The position numbers were made by a program, and so were the translations under genes. From NCBI RefSeq assembly GCF_031085375.1, contig NZ_JAVCWF010000001.1:2294001-2358000 (forward strand): a stretch of 64,000 bases of DNA, read 5' to 3'. The DNA comes from Lactiplantibacillus brownii. Its GTDB lineage: Bacteria > Bacillota > Bacilli > Lactobacillales > Lactobacillaceae. Positions 8,511-20,761 of this stretch are shown piece after piece. The notes below the pieces were generated by a model that did not search any database, had not been told where the DNA came from, and saw only the letters and a list, made by a program, of their open reading frames with translations. The first letter of the stretch is position 1. Each line of letters opens with the position of its first letter.

Positions 8511-8526
8511 GTAATCACCCATTAAA

Positions 8527-8599
8527 AGCCGTTTAGCAGATTTGAACTGCCGACCTCTTCCTTACCATGGAAGTGCTCTACCTGCTGAGCTAAAACGGC
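8527..8599 (-). tRNA. tRNA-Thr (anticodon GGT)
   Basis: On the minus strand a 7-bp acceptor stem GCCGTTT/AAACGGC, D arm GCTC..GAGC, anticodon stem CTTCC/GGAAG with loop ATGGTAA, and T arm with TTCAAAT are complete. The anticodon GGT reads ACC/ACT threonine codons. CCA is not encoded. It has its own promoter, so it is not simply a tail of the rrn operon, which ends about 650 bp upstream. Confidence 0.95.
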
Positions 8600-8614
8600 A
8601 ATTGCTCCTTAAAT

Positions 8615-8642
8615 AGTATAACAAATCCCTAATCAATTTCAA
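8615..8642 (-). promoter_or_regulatory. Promoter of tRNA-Thr
   Basis: On the minus strand TTGAAA (8637-8642) and TATACT (8615-8620) are 16 bp apart, about 16 bp before the mature tRNA. Confidence 0.6.
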
Positions 8643-8770
8643 TCGTCTTGAGTTAGACTAACCAATTAATGGTACACACTCACATTTAGGACTGTGACTT
8701 ATAAGCAAGCTGTACTGACTCAGTAACATTCAAACCAGTACCATCATATTTTTCAGTAGCCGCTTAATTT

Positions 8771-9023
8771 GCCGCTCCAGTTGGCCTGGCTTGATGCTGG
8801 AACGTGGTGGCCACATTTGTGAGCCAAAAAGGCGGTCTCACAAGCAGTATCTAACGTAGGAGTTGACCAGCCCATTTGCCGTGTCGAGACACTTAGCTGG
8901 GCGGTTTTAGTTAGTGTCTGGGCTAACTTTTAAGACGTGTACTTCGGCTCAAAAGCGCCCTGCAGACTGGTCTTTGGCTGCAGGACTGCCCCATAGCAAA
9001 CGTGTCGGTCAACGGAAACGGAC
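8771..9023 (+). repeat. Family 2 foldback intergenic repeat, copy 1 (rearranged)
   Basis: It opens with GCCGCTCCAGTTGGCCTGG and a segment shared with copies at 33496 and 50397, including the TTGTGAGCC..CTCACAAG hairpin. It then switches to different inner modules (GTGTCGAGACAC, paired CTGCAG boxes) and ends with GCAAACGTGT and CAACGGA, shared with the 50.1-kb copy. No coding frame is seen. Between this and the 5S gene lies only a perfect small hairpin at 9035-9070 (GGAAGCTACGAT/ATCGTAGCT) and otherwise featureless sequence. Confidence 0.75.
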
Positions 9024-9250
9024 TTTTAAATAATATGGGAAGCTACGATGCACTATCGTAGCTCTTCCATGCAAGCCTTACTACCGTTTCTAATTTAAGC
9101 TTTATTTGTTCTCTCTCATTGCTATGTCCGACCTCTTTTGACTATAGGACAAGGACTAGCTCGCATAACAATCGGTGCACGTCAGTGAAGATAGATCACC
9201 GTAATCAATACTTCGCGCCAAAATCACAATTGGCACGATAATTGTAAGTA

Positions 9251-9283
9251 CGAAAAAAGGAATCGATATAATCGATTCCTTCG
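9251..9283 (-). terminator. Terminator of the rrn operon
   Basis: On the minus strand AAGGAATCGAT, loop TAT and ATCGATTCCTT are followed by TTTTT, immediately after the 5S gene. Confidence 0.9.
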
Positions 9284-9287
9284 TTTG

Positions 9288-9404
9288 CATGGCAACGTCC
9301 TACCCTCGCAGGGAGCGATCCCCCAACTACTCTCGGCGCTAAGAAGCTTAACTTCTGTGTTCGACATGGGAACAGGTGTATCCTTCTTGCCATCGTCGCC
9401 ACAC
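9288..9404 (-). rRNA. rrf: 5S ribosomal RNA
   Basis: About 117 nt with the usual ends pairing (TGTGGCGAC region with GTTGCCATGC) and the conserved CCCATGTCGAACACAGAAG segment. It is the last rRNA gene of the operon, about 70 bp after 23S. Ends are set by homology and may be off by a few bases. Confidence 0.95.
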
Positions 9405-9475
9405 TATTGAGAACTTGTGCCCTCAAAACTAGCTAATATCAAATAATTTCTCCTATGAACCTGAACACCAATTGC

Positions 9476-12396
<2,921 letters not shown>

Positions 12397-12594
12397 TTAT
12401 TTTCCAAAGGAAAATACGATTAATTGAGTTTAGCGATTAAACTTCTTTTAAAAAACTCAAAAAACGCGGTGTTCTCGGTTTCATTATGAAAAAATATATT
12501 TGATATTATCTAGTTTTCAAAGAACAAGTTTGAGAGTTAGACCTCTCAAAACTAAACAAAGTTTCAACAATCATGTGTAAGGTTTCCGTAATAT

Positions 12595-14168
<1,574 letters not shown>

Positions 14169-14356
14169 TGATGAGTTCTAAAAAAGCTCATTTAAAAAGT
14201 TGGTTCAAATTTATTAATTGTTTTCACGAATTGACTTCGCAAATGTTTTGCTAACAATCACAAGGATTGCTAGACCCTACACATTTGATTTGTCGAAACT
14301 TTGTTCAGTTTTCAAAGGTCTAATTTGTTGGTTGATTACCTCAACGCAACTTAATC

Positions 14357-14385
14357 ATCATAGCATCTGAAGCGCTTACTGTCAA
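14357..14385 (-). promoter_or_regulatory. rrn promoter, proximal
   Basis: Minus strand TTGACA (14380-14385), 17-bp spacer, TATGAT (14357-14362), about 190 bp before 16S. Confidence 0.85.
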
Positions 14386-14449
14386 ACACTTTTTTCAAAG
14401 AATTTAATTGGCTTTTTCAACTATCGTTGCCGTTGCGACAACAGAAACT

Positions 14450-14478
14450 ATCATATCAATTACTGAAGAAGTTGTCAA
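14450..14478 (-). promoter_or_regulatory. rrn promoter, middle
   Basis: Minus strand TTGACA (14473-14478), 17-bp spacer, TATGAT (14450-14455). Confidence 0.85.
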
Positions 14479-14547
14479 CAACTAATTTCAATAATATTTT
14501 TGGTTTCATCAGCACTGGGCTGACCTGCCGTAGCAGCAACGTGTACT

Positions 14548-14576
14548 AATATACCAATTTGAAATGAAAGTGTCAA
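14548..14576 (-). promoter_or_regulatory. rrn promoter, distal
   Basis: Minus strand TTGACA (14571-14576), 17-bp spacer, TATATT (14548-14553). With the two above it makes three tandem promoters, all with perfect -35 boxes, about 95 bp apart. The IS element starts 180 bp further upstream. Confidence 0.8.
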
Positions 14577-14795
14577 CGGTTTTTGACATCTTTTTTCACA
14601 ATTATGAGAAATTGACACTGTAGAAGCCACTTTTTGCACGGTTTTGACAAGCTAGAAAACGCCCCATTTCAACGTTCAAGGACTATTTTTACGGTAATAA
14701 TCGACAAGTTGTTTCTATTATATTGAATTTAACTAAAAACGAGTCTGGGACAAAAATGAAGTGCAATAGAAAAGTTAGACAAATGGTAATTTAAT

Positions 14796-15617
14796 TTATG
14801 CTGCTAAGGCTTGAGTCCTGTAACTTATAGGGCTTAAGCCTTTTGTCTTCATTGAAATTCGATCATGATTAAACCATTCAATATAAGCGTTTAGGATACC
14901 GCGTAATTCGGTAATATTCTTGATCTTGTATTGGTTCAAACACTCCCGCTTAAGTAGACTAAAGAAACTCTCTACGGGTGCGTTATCATGACAATTCCCT
15001 TTTCGGGACATGCTTTGAATAATGCCCATTTCTTTGAGCTTTGATTGATAACCAGGAATTTGATATTGCCATCCTTGGTCGGAATGGAGGATTGGGTGAA
15101 GATCATTTGGAATATGCTTTTGGGCTGTCCTTAAGGTCGCTTTGATTAGCTTCTTATTAGGTGAATAACTTGTCACTGCTGAGAGCACTTCCTTACTGGC
15201 TTCGTCAATAATGACTGAGATATAGCTCCATTTACCATTATATAGTGCCACTTGGGTTACATCAGTGTGCAAGACAGTTAAAGGCTTGGTGGCGTTGAAC
15301 TTTTGTTTGAGCAAGTTCGGCGCAATCTTACCAACGGTCCCCTTATAGGAGCTATATTTGCCAGTATGTTTGGAGAATAAGGTCACTTTAAGATCCATAT
15401 CGGTCATGATTTTTCGAATTGTTTCTTCGGAATACGTGAATCCAGCATCGATGGCCTCTTTATGCATACGTCGATAACCATAGCTGGCTCCAGAATTAAC
15501 ATATTCCTGTCGAATAAAATGTTTGACCTTAGCGTATTTATCAGGTTTGTGGTTACGCTTTAAACGGTCATAATAAGTCGCTCTAGGCAATTTAAGCTTG
15601 CGTAGTAGTTCCTTCAA
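14796..15617 (-). CDS. IS3-family transposase OrfB (DDE integrase domain)
   Basis: Over 273 residues an HTH_21 segment (LPRATYYDRLKR) is followed by an rve catalytic core: first Asp in VLHTDVTQV, second Asp in LHSDQGWQYQ, Glu in APVESFFSLLKRE. Together they form the DDE triad for cutting and joining the IS ends. The first start-like codon is TTG at 15617, but the frame is open upstream into orfA. The real product is expected as an OrfAB fusion made by -1 frameshifting. Confidence 0.92.
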   Translation of the reverse strand: MKELLRKLKLPRATYYDRLKRNHKPDKYAKVKHFIRQEYVNSGASYGYRRMHKEAIDAGFTYSEETIRKIMTDMDLKVTLFSKHTGKYSSYKGTVGKIAPNLLKQKFNATKPLTVLHTDVTQVALYNGKWSYISVIIDEASKEVLSAVTSYSPNKKLIKATLRTAQKHIPNDLHPILHSDQGWQYQIPGYQSKLKEMGIIQSMSRKGNCHDNAPVESFFSLLKRECLNQYKIKNITELRGILNAYIEWFNHDRISMKTKGLSPISYRTQALAA

Positions 15618-15655
15618 CGGATATCGCGACCGTAACTTAGAGACAATATTAGCTT

Positions 15656-16183
15656 TTACTTTGGTTGTTTCCTGGTTATGGTCGCTAGTGTTTTTAAAAT
15701 GTCACGATCCAATTCAGCGTTGTGCAGTTGCCGCTTTAATTCAGTGATTTGTTGTTTGTATTTTTCCTCTTTAGTTGCGGTTAATCGTTTTGGGGAGCGG
15801 TTTTGATTCTTATGTTTACTCATGGTTGACCTTCTTCCACGAGGTTTAGGACGCAATCCAGCCACACCTTGTTCCTGGTAAATTTTCATCCAACTATTAG
15901 CCTGGCTACTGGAAATTCCAAAGTGAATTGCGGCTTGGTTACGACTGATCTCGTGAGTTTGAATATAGTCTACCACGCTTATCTTATAATCCTGTGAATA
16001 CTTGTTACGATGATGACTTACTTTTAGTGAACTCATACCATGAACTTGAGCACGTTTTACCCATGAAGAAACAGTACTATGCCGGGCAATCTGATACTTT
16101 TGTTGTAATTCATTTAATCCAATCCCCCCATCCAAATATTCATGAACCACCTTAGCTTTAAATTTACTGCTATATTTAGTCAT
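15656..16183 (-). CDS. IS3-family transposase OrfA (helix-turn-helix)
   Basis: A 175-residue basic protein with two HTH units (about 12-45 and 66-100) and a C-terminal leucine-heptad helix (EEKYKQQITELKRQLHNAELD) for dimerisation. It binds the terminal repeats of the element. The size with duplicated HTH is typical of the IS150 subgroup. A slippery heptamer lies in its frame 12 codons before the stop. Confidence 0.9.
   Translation of the reverse strand: MTKYSSKFKAKVVHEYLDGGIGLNELQQKYQIARHSTVSSWVKRAQVHGMSSLKVSHHRNKYSQDYKISVVDYIQTHEISRNQAAIHFGISSSQANSWMKIYQEQGVAGLRPKPRGRRSTMSKHKNQNRSPKRLTATKEEKYKQQITELKRQLHNAELDRDILKTLATITRKQPK
15692..15698 (-). other. Candidate -1 frameshift heptamer in the transposase
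   Basis: Minus strand T TTA AAA in the orfA frame. After slipping back one base, the frame reads through without a stop into orfB (FKNTSDHNQETTKVKANIVS). Confidence 0.65.
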
Positions 16184-16274
16184 AATAAAAACCCCACAAT
16201 CGTTAGACTCATCTGTCTAACAATTGTAGGGCACTTCAAAAACCCCAGACTCTTGTTGGTATTCCTAATATTTA

Positions 16275-16396
16275 TAGCCGAAACGTGGGACAAAAGGCTT
16301 TGATGCAACCGAGCTACGAAAGTCGAACGATTGAAAATGCCAATCATTCGACTTTCTAGGCTATGCTCGGTAGCAAACCGCCTTTTGTCCCACTCT
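16275..16396. repeat. Family 3 long hairpin (GTGGGACAAAAGGC type)
   Basis: GTGGGACAAAAGGC pairs with GCCTTTTGTCCCAC. Inside, CCGAGC/GCTCGG and GAAAGTCGAACGATTG/CAATCATTCGACTTTC continue the stem, so about 110 bp fold on themselves. The leading GAAACGTGGGACAAAA is shared with 23376-23395 and the minus strand at 28532-28550. It lies 28 bp after the ECF gene stop and may now act as that gene's terminator. Confidence 0.75.
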
Positions 16397-16423
16397 CGCG
16401 ATAATCAAAATCGAAATAATTCC

Positions 16424-16936
16424 TTAACTGAAGCGCGCCTTAACACGATCTTTTAATTGCACAACGATTGGAAAAGCAATTACCGCACCCAGTACAGCTT
16501 GAACGGCATTCATCGGCACACCGATTAAGCCAGTCGGAACCGTATATAATATGGAATCAGAGGCAAAATAGCCTGCCACCATCACAAGACTGCCAATTGC
16601 TAAGGCAACGAGTTGTTGGCGTTTAGACTTATTGGCCCCAAACTGACCAACCAAAAAGCCTTCCAAACCATGGACAATTAACGAAAAGACCATGTACTGT
16701 GAATATCCCAAAATCATGTCCAGCAAAAAGCCACTGGCACCGCCGACGATAGCCCCACCACGTCGGCCAAATAATAAAGCGGCAATAAAAATACCAGCAT
16801 CACAAAGATTGACGTACCCATGAGTCATTGGTACTGGGATATGTACAAACATTGAAAGTGCCACATCGACCGCAATCAATAGCCCCAAAGCTGCGACCAT
16901 CCGGGTTGAAAACTGTGTTGATTGTTTACCTGCCAT
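16424..16936 (-). CDS. ECF transporter S component, riboflavin/HMP-type fold (substrate unknown)
   Basis: 170 residues, about six spans. The segment HGYVNLCDAGIFIAALLFGRRGGAIVGGASGFLLDMILGY matches the PF07155-like S components, which include HMP and riboflavin-type binders. S components capture a vitamin or precursor and dock with a shared EcfAA'T module encoded elsewhere. No riboswitch is visible in the leader, only a small ACATCAA/TTGATGT hairpin near 16976-16994. The start follows GGGGAG. Its original terminator has been split by the IS3 element. Confidence 0.8.
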   Translation of the reverse strand: MAGKQSTQFSTRMVAALGLLIAVDVALSMFVHIPVPMTHGYVNLCDAGIFIAALLFGRRGGAIVGGASGFLLDMILGYSQYMVFSLIVHGLEGFLVGQFGANKSKRQQLVALAIGSLVMVAGYFASDSILYTVPTGLIGVPMNAVQAVLGAVIAFPIVVQLKDRVKARFS

Positions 16937-17044
16937 TTGTTGATCACTACTCCCCTATTTTCTGAAGACCTAACAACATCAAACCTGTTGATGTCACTTT
17001 AAATTTTACACTATTTTCATGAAAACACCCACTACTTTAATCGC

Positions 17045-17076
17045 AAAAAAACTGACACACGTCTCCGCATGCCAGT
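17045..17076 (-). terminator. Terminator of tyrS
   Basis: Minus strand ACTGGCATGC and CGTGTGTCAGT form a stem with a G-U pair, followed by TTTTTTT. Confidence 0.85.
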
Positions 17077-17091
17077 TCATTATTAAGCTAA

Positions 17092-18348
17092 TTAGTTAAC
17101 GCGTGCTAAGAAGTAACGTTTCTTACCACGACGCACGATGACAAACTTACCATCGAAGGCAGTGCTAGGATCAATCTCAGCATCAACATCCGTAATTTTC
17201 TCACCATTGATGCGAATAGCACCATTTTTAATATCTTCACGTGCTTGGCGACGAGAGCTTTCAAACTTAGTCGCGTCTACTAACCAAAGGACGATATTTT
17301 GCTTTTCGGCAGTGACATCCGCTGAAGGGACCCCTTTGAAACCTTGTTCAATTTCATCGGCAGATAGCTTTTGCACTTCACCAGTGAACAATGCTTTGGT
17401 GATGTTTTCAGCTTCAACGACGGCTGCTTTGCCATGGACAAATTCTGTGACTTCTTCCGCTAATCGACGTTGCGCTTCACGTTTTTCTGGCGCCGTCTTC
17501 ACGGTCTCCGCCAAAGCATCGATTTCTTCATGACTCAAGAAGGTGAAGTATTTCAAGTATTTGACGACGTCACGATCATCTTGATTAATCCAGAATTGGT
17601 AGAATTCGTATGGTGACGTCTTTTCAGGGTTCAACCAAACTGCACCACCCGCCGTCTTACCAAACTTCGTCCCATCAGCTTTCAACAATAATGGAATCGT
17701 TAAGCCGTATGCTTTAGCTTCATTGCCTTCCAACCGGTGAATCAAATCAGTCCCGGCCGTAATGTTGCCCCATTGATCGGCGCCACCAATTTGTAATTGG
17801 ACATGTTCGGCACGGTATAGATGTAAGAAGTCCACAGATTGTAGAATTTGGTAAGTGAATTCCGTGTATGAAATACCGACTTCCAAACGACTTGCCACAA
17901 CTTCTTTATTTAACATGGTATTCACGCTAAACAACTTACCATAATCACGCAAAAAGTCTAATAGCGAAAGTTTTGACAACCAGTCGTAGTTATTGACGAT
18001 TGAAAAATTCTCGTCTGAGCCAAACAACTTGTGCATCTGCGCGTTCAGCCCGTCTTCATTGTGTTTAACTTGGTCCATCGTCTGTAAGACCCGTTCTGAA
18101 TTCTTACCAGAAGGATCACCGATAGCACCAGTCCCACCACCAACTACCACGTATGGATGGTGTCCAGCAAGTTGGAAACGCTTCAAAATCATAAAGGGAA
18201 TCAAATGGCCGATATGCATACTATCACCGGTTGGATCAATCCCACAGTATAATGACACTGATTGGTTCTCAGTCAATTCCTTTAGACCGGCTTCATCCGT
18301 CTGCTGATTGATGGCGCCGCGCCACTTTAAATCATTAATAATGTTCAT
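17092..18348 (-). CDS. tyrS: Tyrosyl-tRNA synthetase
   Basis: 418 residues, the normal bacterial size. It has the class I HIGH motif as HIGHL near residue 46, a tyrosine pocket at YCGIDPTGDSMHIGH and QIGGADQWGNI, and KFGKT as the KMSKS-like loop near residue 229. The C-terminal S4 RNA-binding domain covers about 350-418 (ARRQAREDIKNGAIRINGE). It attaches tyrosine to tRNA-Tyr. Expression is controlled by the T-box leader just upstream. Confidence 0.97.
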   Translation of the reverse strand: MNIINDLKWRGAINQQTDEAGLKELTENQSVSLYCGIDPTGDSMHIGHLIPFMILKRFQLAGHHPYVVVGGGTGAIGDPSGKNSERVLQTMDQVKHNEDGLNAQMHKLFGSDENFSIVNNYDWLSKLSLLDFLRDYGKLFSVNTMLNKEVVASRLEVGISYTEFTYQILQSVDFLHLYRAEHVQLQIGGADQWGNITAGTDLIHRLEGNEAKAYGLTIPLLLKADGTKFGKTAGGAVWLNPEKTSPYEFYQFWINQDDRDVVKYLKYFTFLSHEEIDALAETVKTAPEKREAQRRLAEEVTEFVHGKAAVVEAENITKALFTGEVQKLSADEIEQGFKGVPSADVTAEKQNIVLWLVDATKFESSRRQAREDIKNGAIRINGEKITDVDAEIDPSTAFDGKFVIVRRGKKRYFLARVN

Positions 18349-18379
18349 CTATAATCCTCCTAAGTTAAGGTCCGGAGTA

Positions 18380-18613
18380 AAATAAAAAAACTCACCCCTG
18401 CTATTAAACAGGGACGAGTTTTTCCGCGTTACCACCCAAGTTACCACTCTAAAAAGAATGATCTCTCATTTATTGATAACGAAATAATCCGGCCGAATGG
18501 CAGTTCACTTTATGTAATTCATCATTGATCACAGCTCGGTTCGCACCAACCACCGAGTCGCTTAACTGTTGGATCAATCACTACTAATTAAAGATCACCA
18601 CTTTTAATTGTTA
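18380..18613 (-). promoter_or_regulatory. T-box leader of tyrS
   Basis: The T-box core TGGGTGGTAACGCGG is on the minus strand at 18424-18438. A stem I region with the CGACTCGGTGG/CCGAG helix lies upstream, and TAC at 18514-18516 is a suitable tyrosine specifier codon. A terminator stem (ACTCGTCCCTG/CAGGGGTGAGT plus T run) occupies 18381-18422. Uncharged tRNA-Tyr would favour the antiterminator. Confidence 0.93.
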
Positions 18614-18619
18614 TCTCAT

Positions 18620-18648
18620 ATCATAAGCACTCAATTGACAAATGTCAA
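18620..18648 (-). promoter_or_regulatory. Promoter of tyrS
   Basis: TTGACA (18643-18648), 17 bp, TATGAT (18620-18625) on the minus strand. The -35 box begins 3 bp after the stop of the upstream exporter gene. Confidence 0.9.
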
Positions 18649-18650
18649 TC

Positions 18651-20033
18651 TTATTTCCGCGTCCGCATCGCTAAAGTTAAGACCAAGAGATTGCTTAAAA
18701 TCAAGACAAACAACAGGATGAATGCCACGGTTGACCCTAAAGCTGTCCGGTGTGCCAATGAACCGCTGGCCTGAGCTTGTACTAACGTGATCAAGGCTGA
18801 AACGACCGCCGTCCCCGTTGCACCAGCAAATTGTTGGAGCGTATTAAAAACCGCATTACCATCCGCTTGTTGGCTTGGCGACAATTGGCTCAACCCACTT
18901 GTCATCGTGTTGCCCATCGTTAACCCCATGCCAACCATTAACACAATATAAAGTCCTAAAATCAAGCCCCCTGTTAAGTGCATCCCTAATAGGGTGAAAC
19001 CGGCAATCGCCACAGCCAAAACAATGGCTCCAGTTAATATTGGTTTGGCCGCACCAAAGTGATCCAAGATACGACCACCCAACGGCGCAAAAGCTGCCCC
19101 CACCGCAGCGCCAGGCAAGACAAACAATCCCGCCAGTAAGGCACTCTTCCCAGTGACGATTTGAATATAGTTTGGCAAAATAAACGCTAAGCCTAACGCA
19201 TTAATTTGGACTAAGAAGAATCCCAACAAATGCCAGTCAAACGATGAGACTTTAAAAACCGCTAGCTTGATCAACGGTTGAGACGATCGCTGCGTCCGGT
19301 AAACAAACCCCAACAAGCCAACTAATCCCACCGCCAATAAACTCAACACCTCGCCCGGTCTAGTCGCAATGTTTGGCAAGCGATTGAAGGCAAAGGTAAA
19401 ACCGACAAAAATCACCATGACCATCAGCCATGCGATCACATCAAAACTGGCCGTAGTGGTGGGTGTCATTTGTCGAATGGCAAACAATCCCAATCCTAGC
19501 GATAGCAATAATAGTGGTAGGAGTAAAATGAAAATCCAATGCCAGCCAAGACTACTGACCACAAGTCCCCCAAAGGTGGGGCCTAATGCAGGCGCAATCG
19601 CCGTAATTAACGTTCCAATACCCATTAAAGTTCCCTTTTGATTGTCCGGAACGCCCTCTAAGATGATATTAAACATTAATGGCAATGCAATCCCGGTCCC
19701 TAGCCCCTGTACAATTCGACCCAGTACTAGCATCGCAAAGCTACCGGCGCACGCATCAATCAATAATCCCGTCATAAATAGCAAATTTGCCGTCACAAAT
19801 AACGTTTTAGTCCGGAAGCGGCGTTTTAAGAAGGATGAAATGGGCACAATAATCGACACGACTAACAAGTAGGCCGTTGTCAACCATTGAACAGTCGCCG
19901 CGTTGAGGTTAAATTGGCGCATTAAGACTGGAAAAGTGATATTCATCGCCGTTTCAACGATAACGCCACAAAACGACAGTAGCCCAGCCGCCACTACCGC
20001 CAAGATTAATTTTAAATCGACTTTTTTAGTCAC
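18651..20033 (-). CDS. DHA2-type multidrug MFS exporter
   Basis: 460 residues with about fourteen hydrophobic segments. Motif C of drug antiporters is visible in span 5 (IGTLITAIAPALGPTFGG), and motif A-like RRRFRTKTLF follows span 2. Such proteins export drugs or toxic metabolites with proton exchange. The start ATG follows AAAGGAGG. A MarR-type regulator is transcribed divergently, with a perfect palindrome between the genes, so the exporter is probably repressed by it. Confidence 0.88.
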   Translation of the reverse strand: MTKKVDLKLILAVVAAGLLSFCGVIVETAMNITFPVLMRQFNLNAATVQWLTTAYLLVVSIIVPISSFLKRRFRTKTLFVTANLLFMTGLLIDACAGSFAMLVLGRIVQGLGTGIALPLMFNIILEGVPDNQKGTLMGIGTLITAIAPALGPTFGGLVVSSLGWHWIFILLLPLLLLSLGLGLFAIRQMTPTTTASFDVIAWLMVMVIFVGFTFAFNRLPNIATRPGEVLSLLAVGLVGLLGFVYRTQRSSQPLIKLAVFKVSSFDWHLLGFFLVQINALGLAFILPNYIQIVTGKSALLAGLFVLPGAAVGAAFAPLGGRILDHFGAAKPILTGAIVLAVAIAGFTLLGMHLTGGLILGLYIVLMVGMGLTMGNTMTSGLSQLSPSQQADGNAVFNTLQQFAGATGTAVVSALITLVQAQASGSLAHRTALGSTVAFILLFVLILSNLLVLTLAMRTRK

Positions 20034-20050
20034 AAAACAGCCTCCTTTAT

Positions 20051-20074
20051 AATTAGTTCGTATTCGAACTAATT
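20051..20074. promoter_or_regulatory. Palindromic operator between exporter and marR gene
   Basis: AATTAGTTCG, TATT, CGAACTAATT is a perfect 10-bp inverted repeat just before the exporter ribosome binding site. A half site CGAACTA lies near 20168, before the regulator start. It is typical of a MarR dimer site. Confidence 0.75.
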
Positions 20075-20187
20075 AATTAGTTTAACACAATTCATTAGAA
20101 ATGCTAGTCCTTATTAACACTTGACTTTCACTTGTTATGCCCATACAATGCCAACTAGTAAGATTACGAACTATTTTAGGAGAAGCT

Positions 20188-20628
20188 ATGAAAAATTCAC
20201 TTGGAATCGCCATTAAAAAAGCCAATAATGCGTTAGCACGAGATTCAGATCACTACGCCAAGCAGCTCGGTTTAACCGGAGTGCAAATCAGCACGATTAA
20301 TTACATTGCCGATCATGAAGCCACCCAGACCATTTTTCAGCGTGATCTTGAACATGAATTTAATATCCGTAAAGCAACCGCCTCTAGTCTGGTCTCAACC
20401 ATGGTTCGTAAACAATTACTCGTACGAGTCCCAGCGCCGACCGATGCCCGCTATAAGCAACTATTATTGACGCCCCAAGCACGACAACTCGCTACCCAGA
20501 TTGAAGCTTTCTTTGAGACCAGTGAGCGCCGCATTCAAACCCTGTTAACGACCAATACGTCATTAACTTACGATAGTTTAACGCAAATTAGCACGGCCTT
20601 TACGGCGGAAAACACCCCAGAACCTTAA
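20188..20628 (+). CDS. MarR-family regulator of the divergent exporter
   Basis: 146 residues when started at the ATG preceded by TAGGAGAAGCT. A longer frame from 20137 lacks a binding site. The winged helix reads FQRDLEHEFNIRKATASSLVSTM, then a wing with PAPTDARYKQLLLTPQA. The palindrome at 20051-20074 is the probable operator, so it should repress the exporter and perhaps itself until a ligand binds. Confidence 0.9.
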   Translation: MKNSLGIAIKKANNALARDSDHYAKQLGLTGVQISTINYIADHEATQTIFQRDLEHEFNIRKATASSLVSTMVRKQLLVRVPAPTDARYKQLLLTPQARQLATQIEAFFETSERRIQTLLTTNTSLTYDSLTQISTAFTAENTPEP

Positions 20629-20652
20629 TATACAGCCTATAAAGCTTATAAA

Positions 20653-20701
20653 AATAGACCAGTAACGGCTCAAATCAGTCCTGAGTCGTCACTGGTCTAT
20701 T
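20653..20701. terminator. Bidirectional terminator
   Basis: AATAGACCAGT pairs with ACTGGTCTATT, extended by ACG/CGT and CTC/GAG inside. Confidence 0.75.
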
Positions 20702-20761
20702 CGCATCATAAGACAGCACTCAATACAATTTTTGCCAGTCTTGATGGTGCTAAATTCAAAA

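Larger units (their letters stand above)
14757..16238 (-). mobile_element. Complete IS3-family insertion sequence (IS150-like)
   Basis: The 1482-bp element is bounded by imperfect inverted repeats that start TGAAGTGC and continue into GTTAGACAxATG on both sides. An AAA triplet flanks each end as a 3-bp target duplication. Inside, orfA and orfB overlap in a -1 relation with a slippery heptamer, which is the IS3 design. Both frames look intact, so it may be active. It is inserted exactly in the loop of a terminator hairpin. Transcription of the transposase runs toward the rrn promoters. Confidence 0.9.
14741..16252 (-). terminator. Terminator hairpin split by the IS element
   Basis: GAGTCTGGG at 14741-14749 and CCCAGACTC at 16244-16252 are perfect complements. 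Removing the IS and one AAA copy restores a 9-bp stem with a short A-rich loop, followed on the minus strand by GTTTTTAG. It would have terminated the ECF S-component gene at 16424. With 1.5 kb inserted it can no longer fold as a terminator. Confidence 0.75.

Noticed and set aside
14757..16238. Transposon cargo or prophage around the IS
   Set aside because: Only orfA and orfB are present between the inverted repeats; flanks are the split terminator, rrn and ordinary genes.
16937..17040. TPP or other vitamin riboswitch before the ECF S component at 16424
   Set aside because: No CTGAGA-type or other aptamer core was seen, only a 7-bp hairpin.
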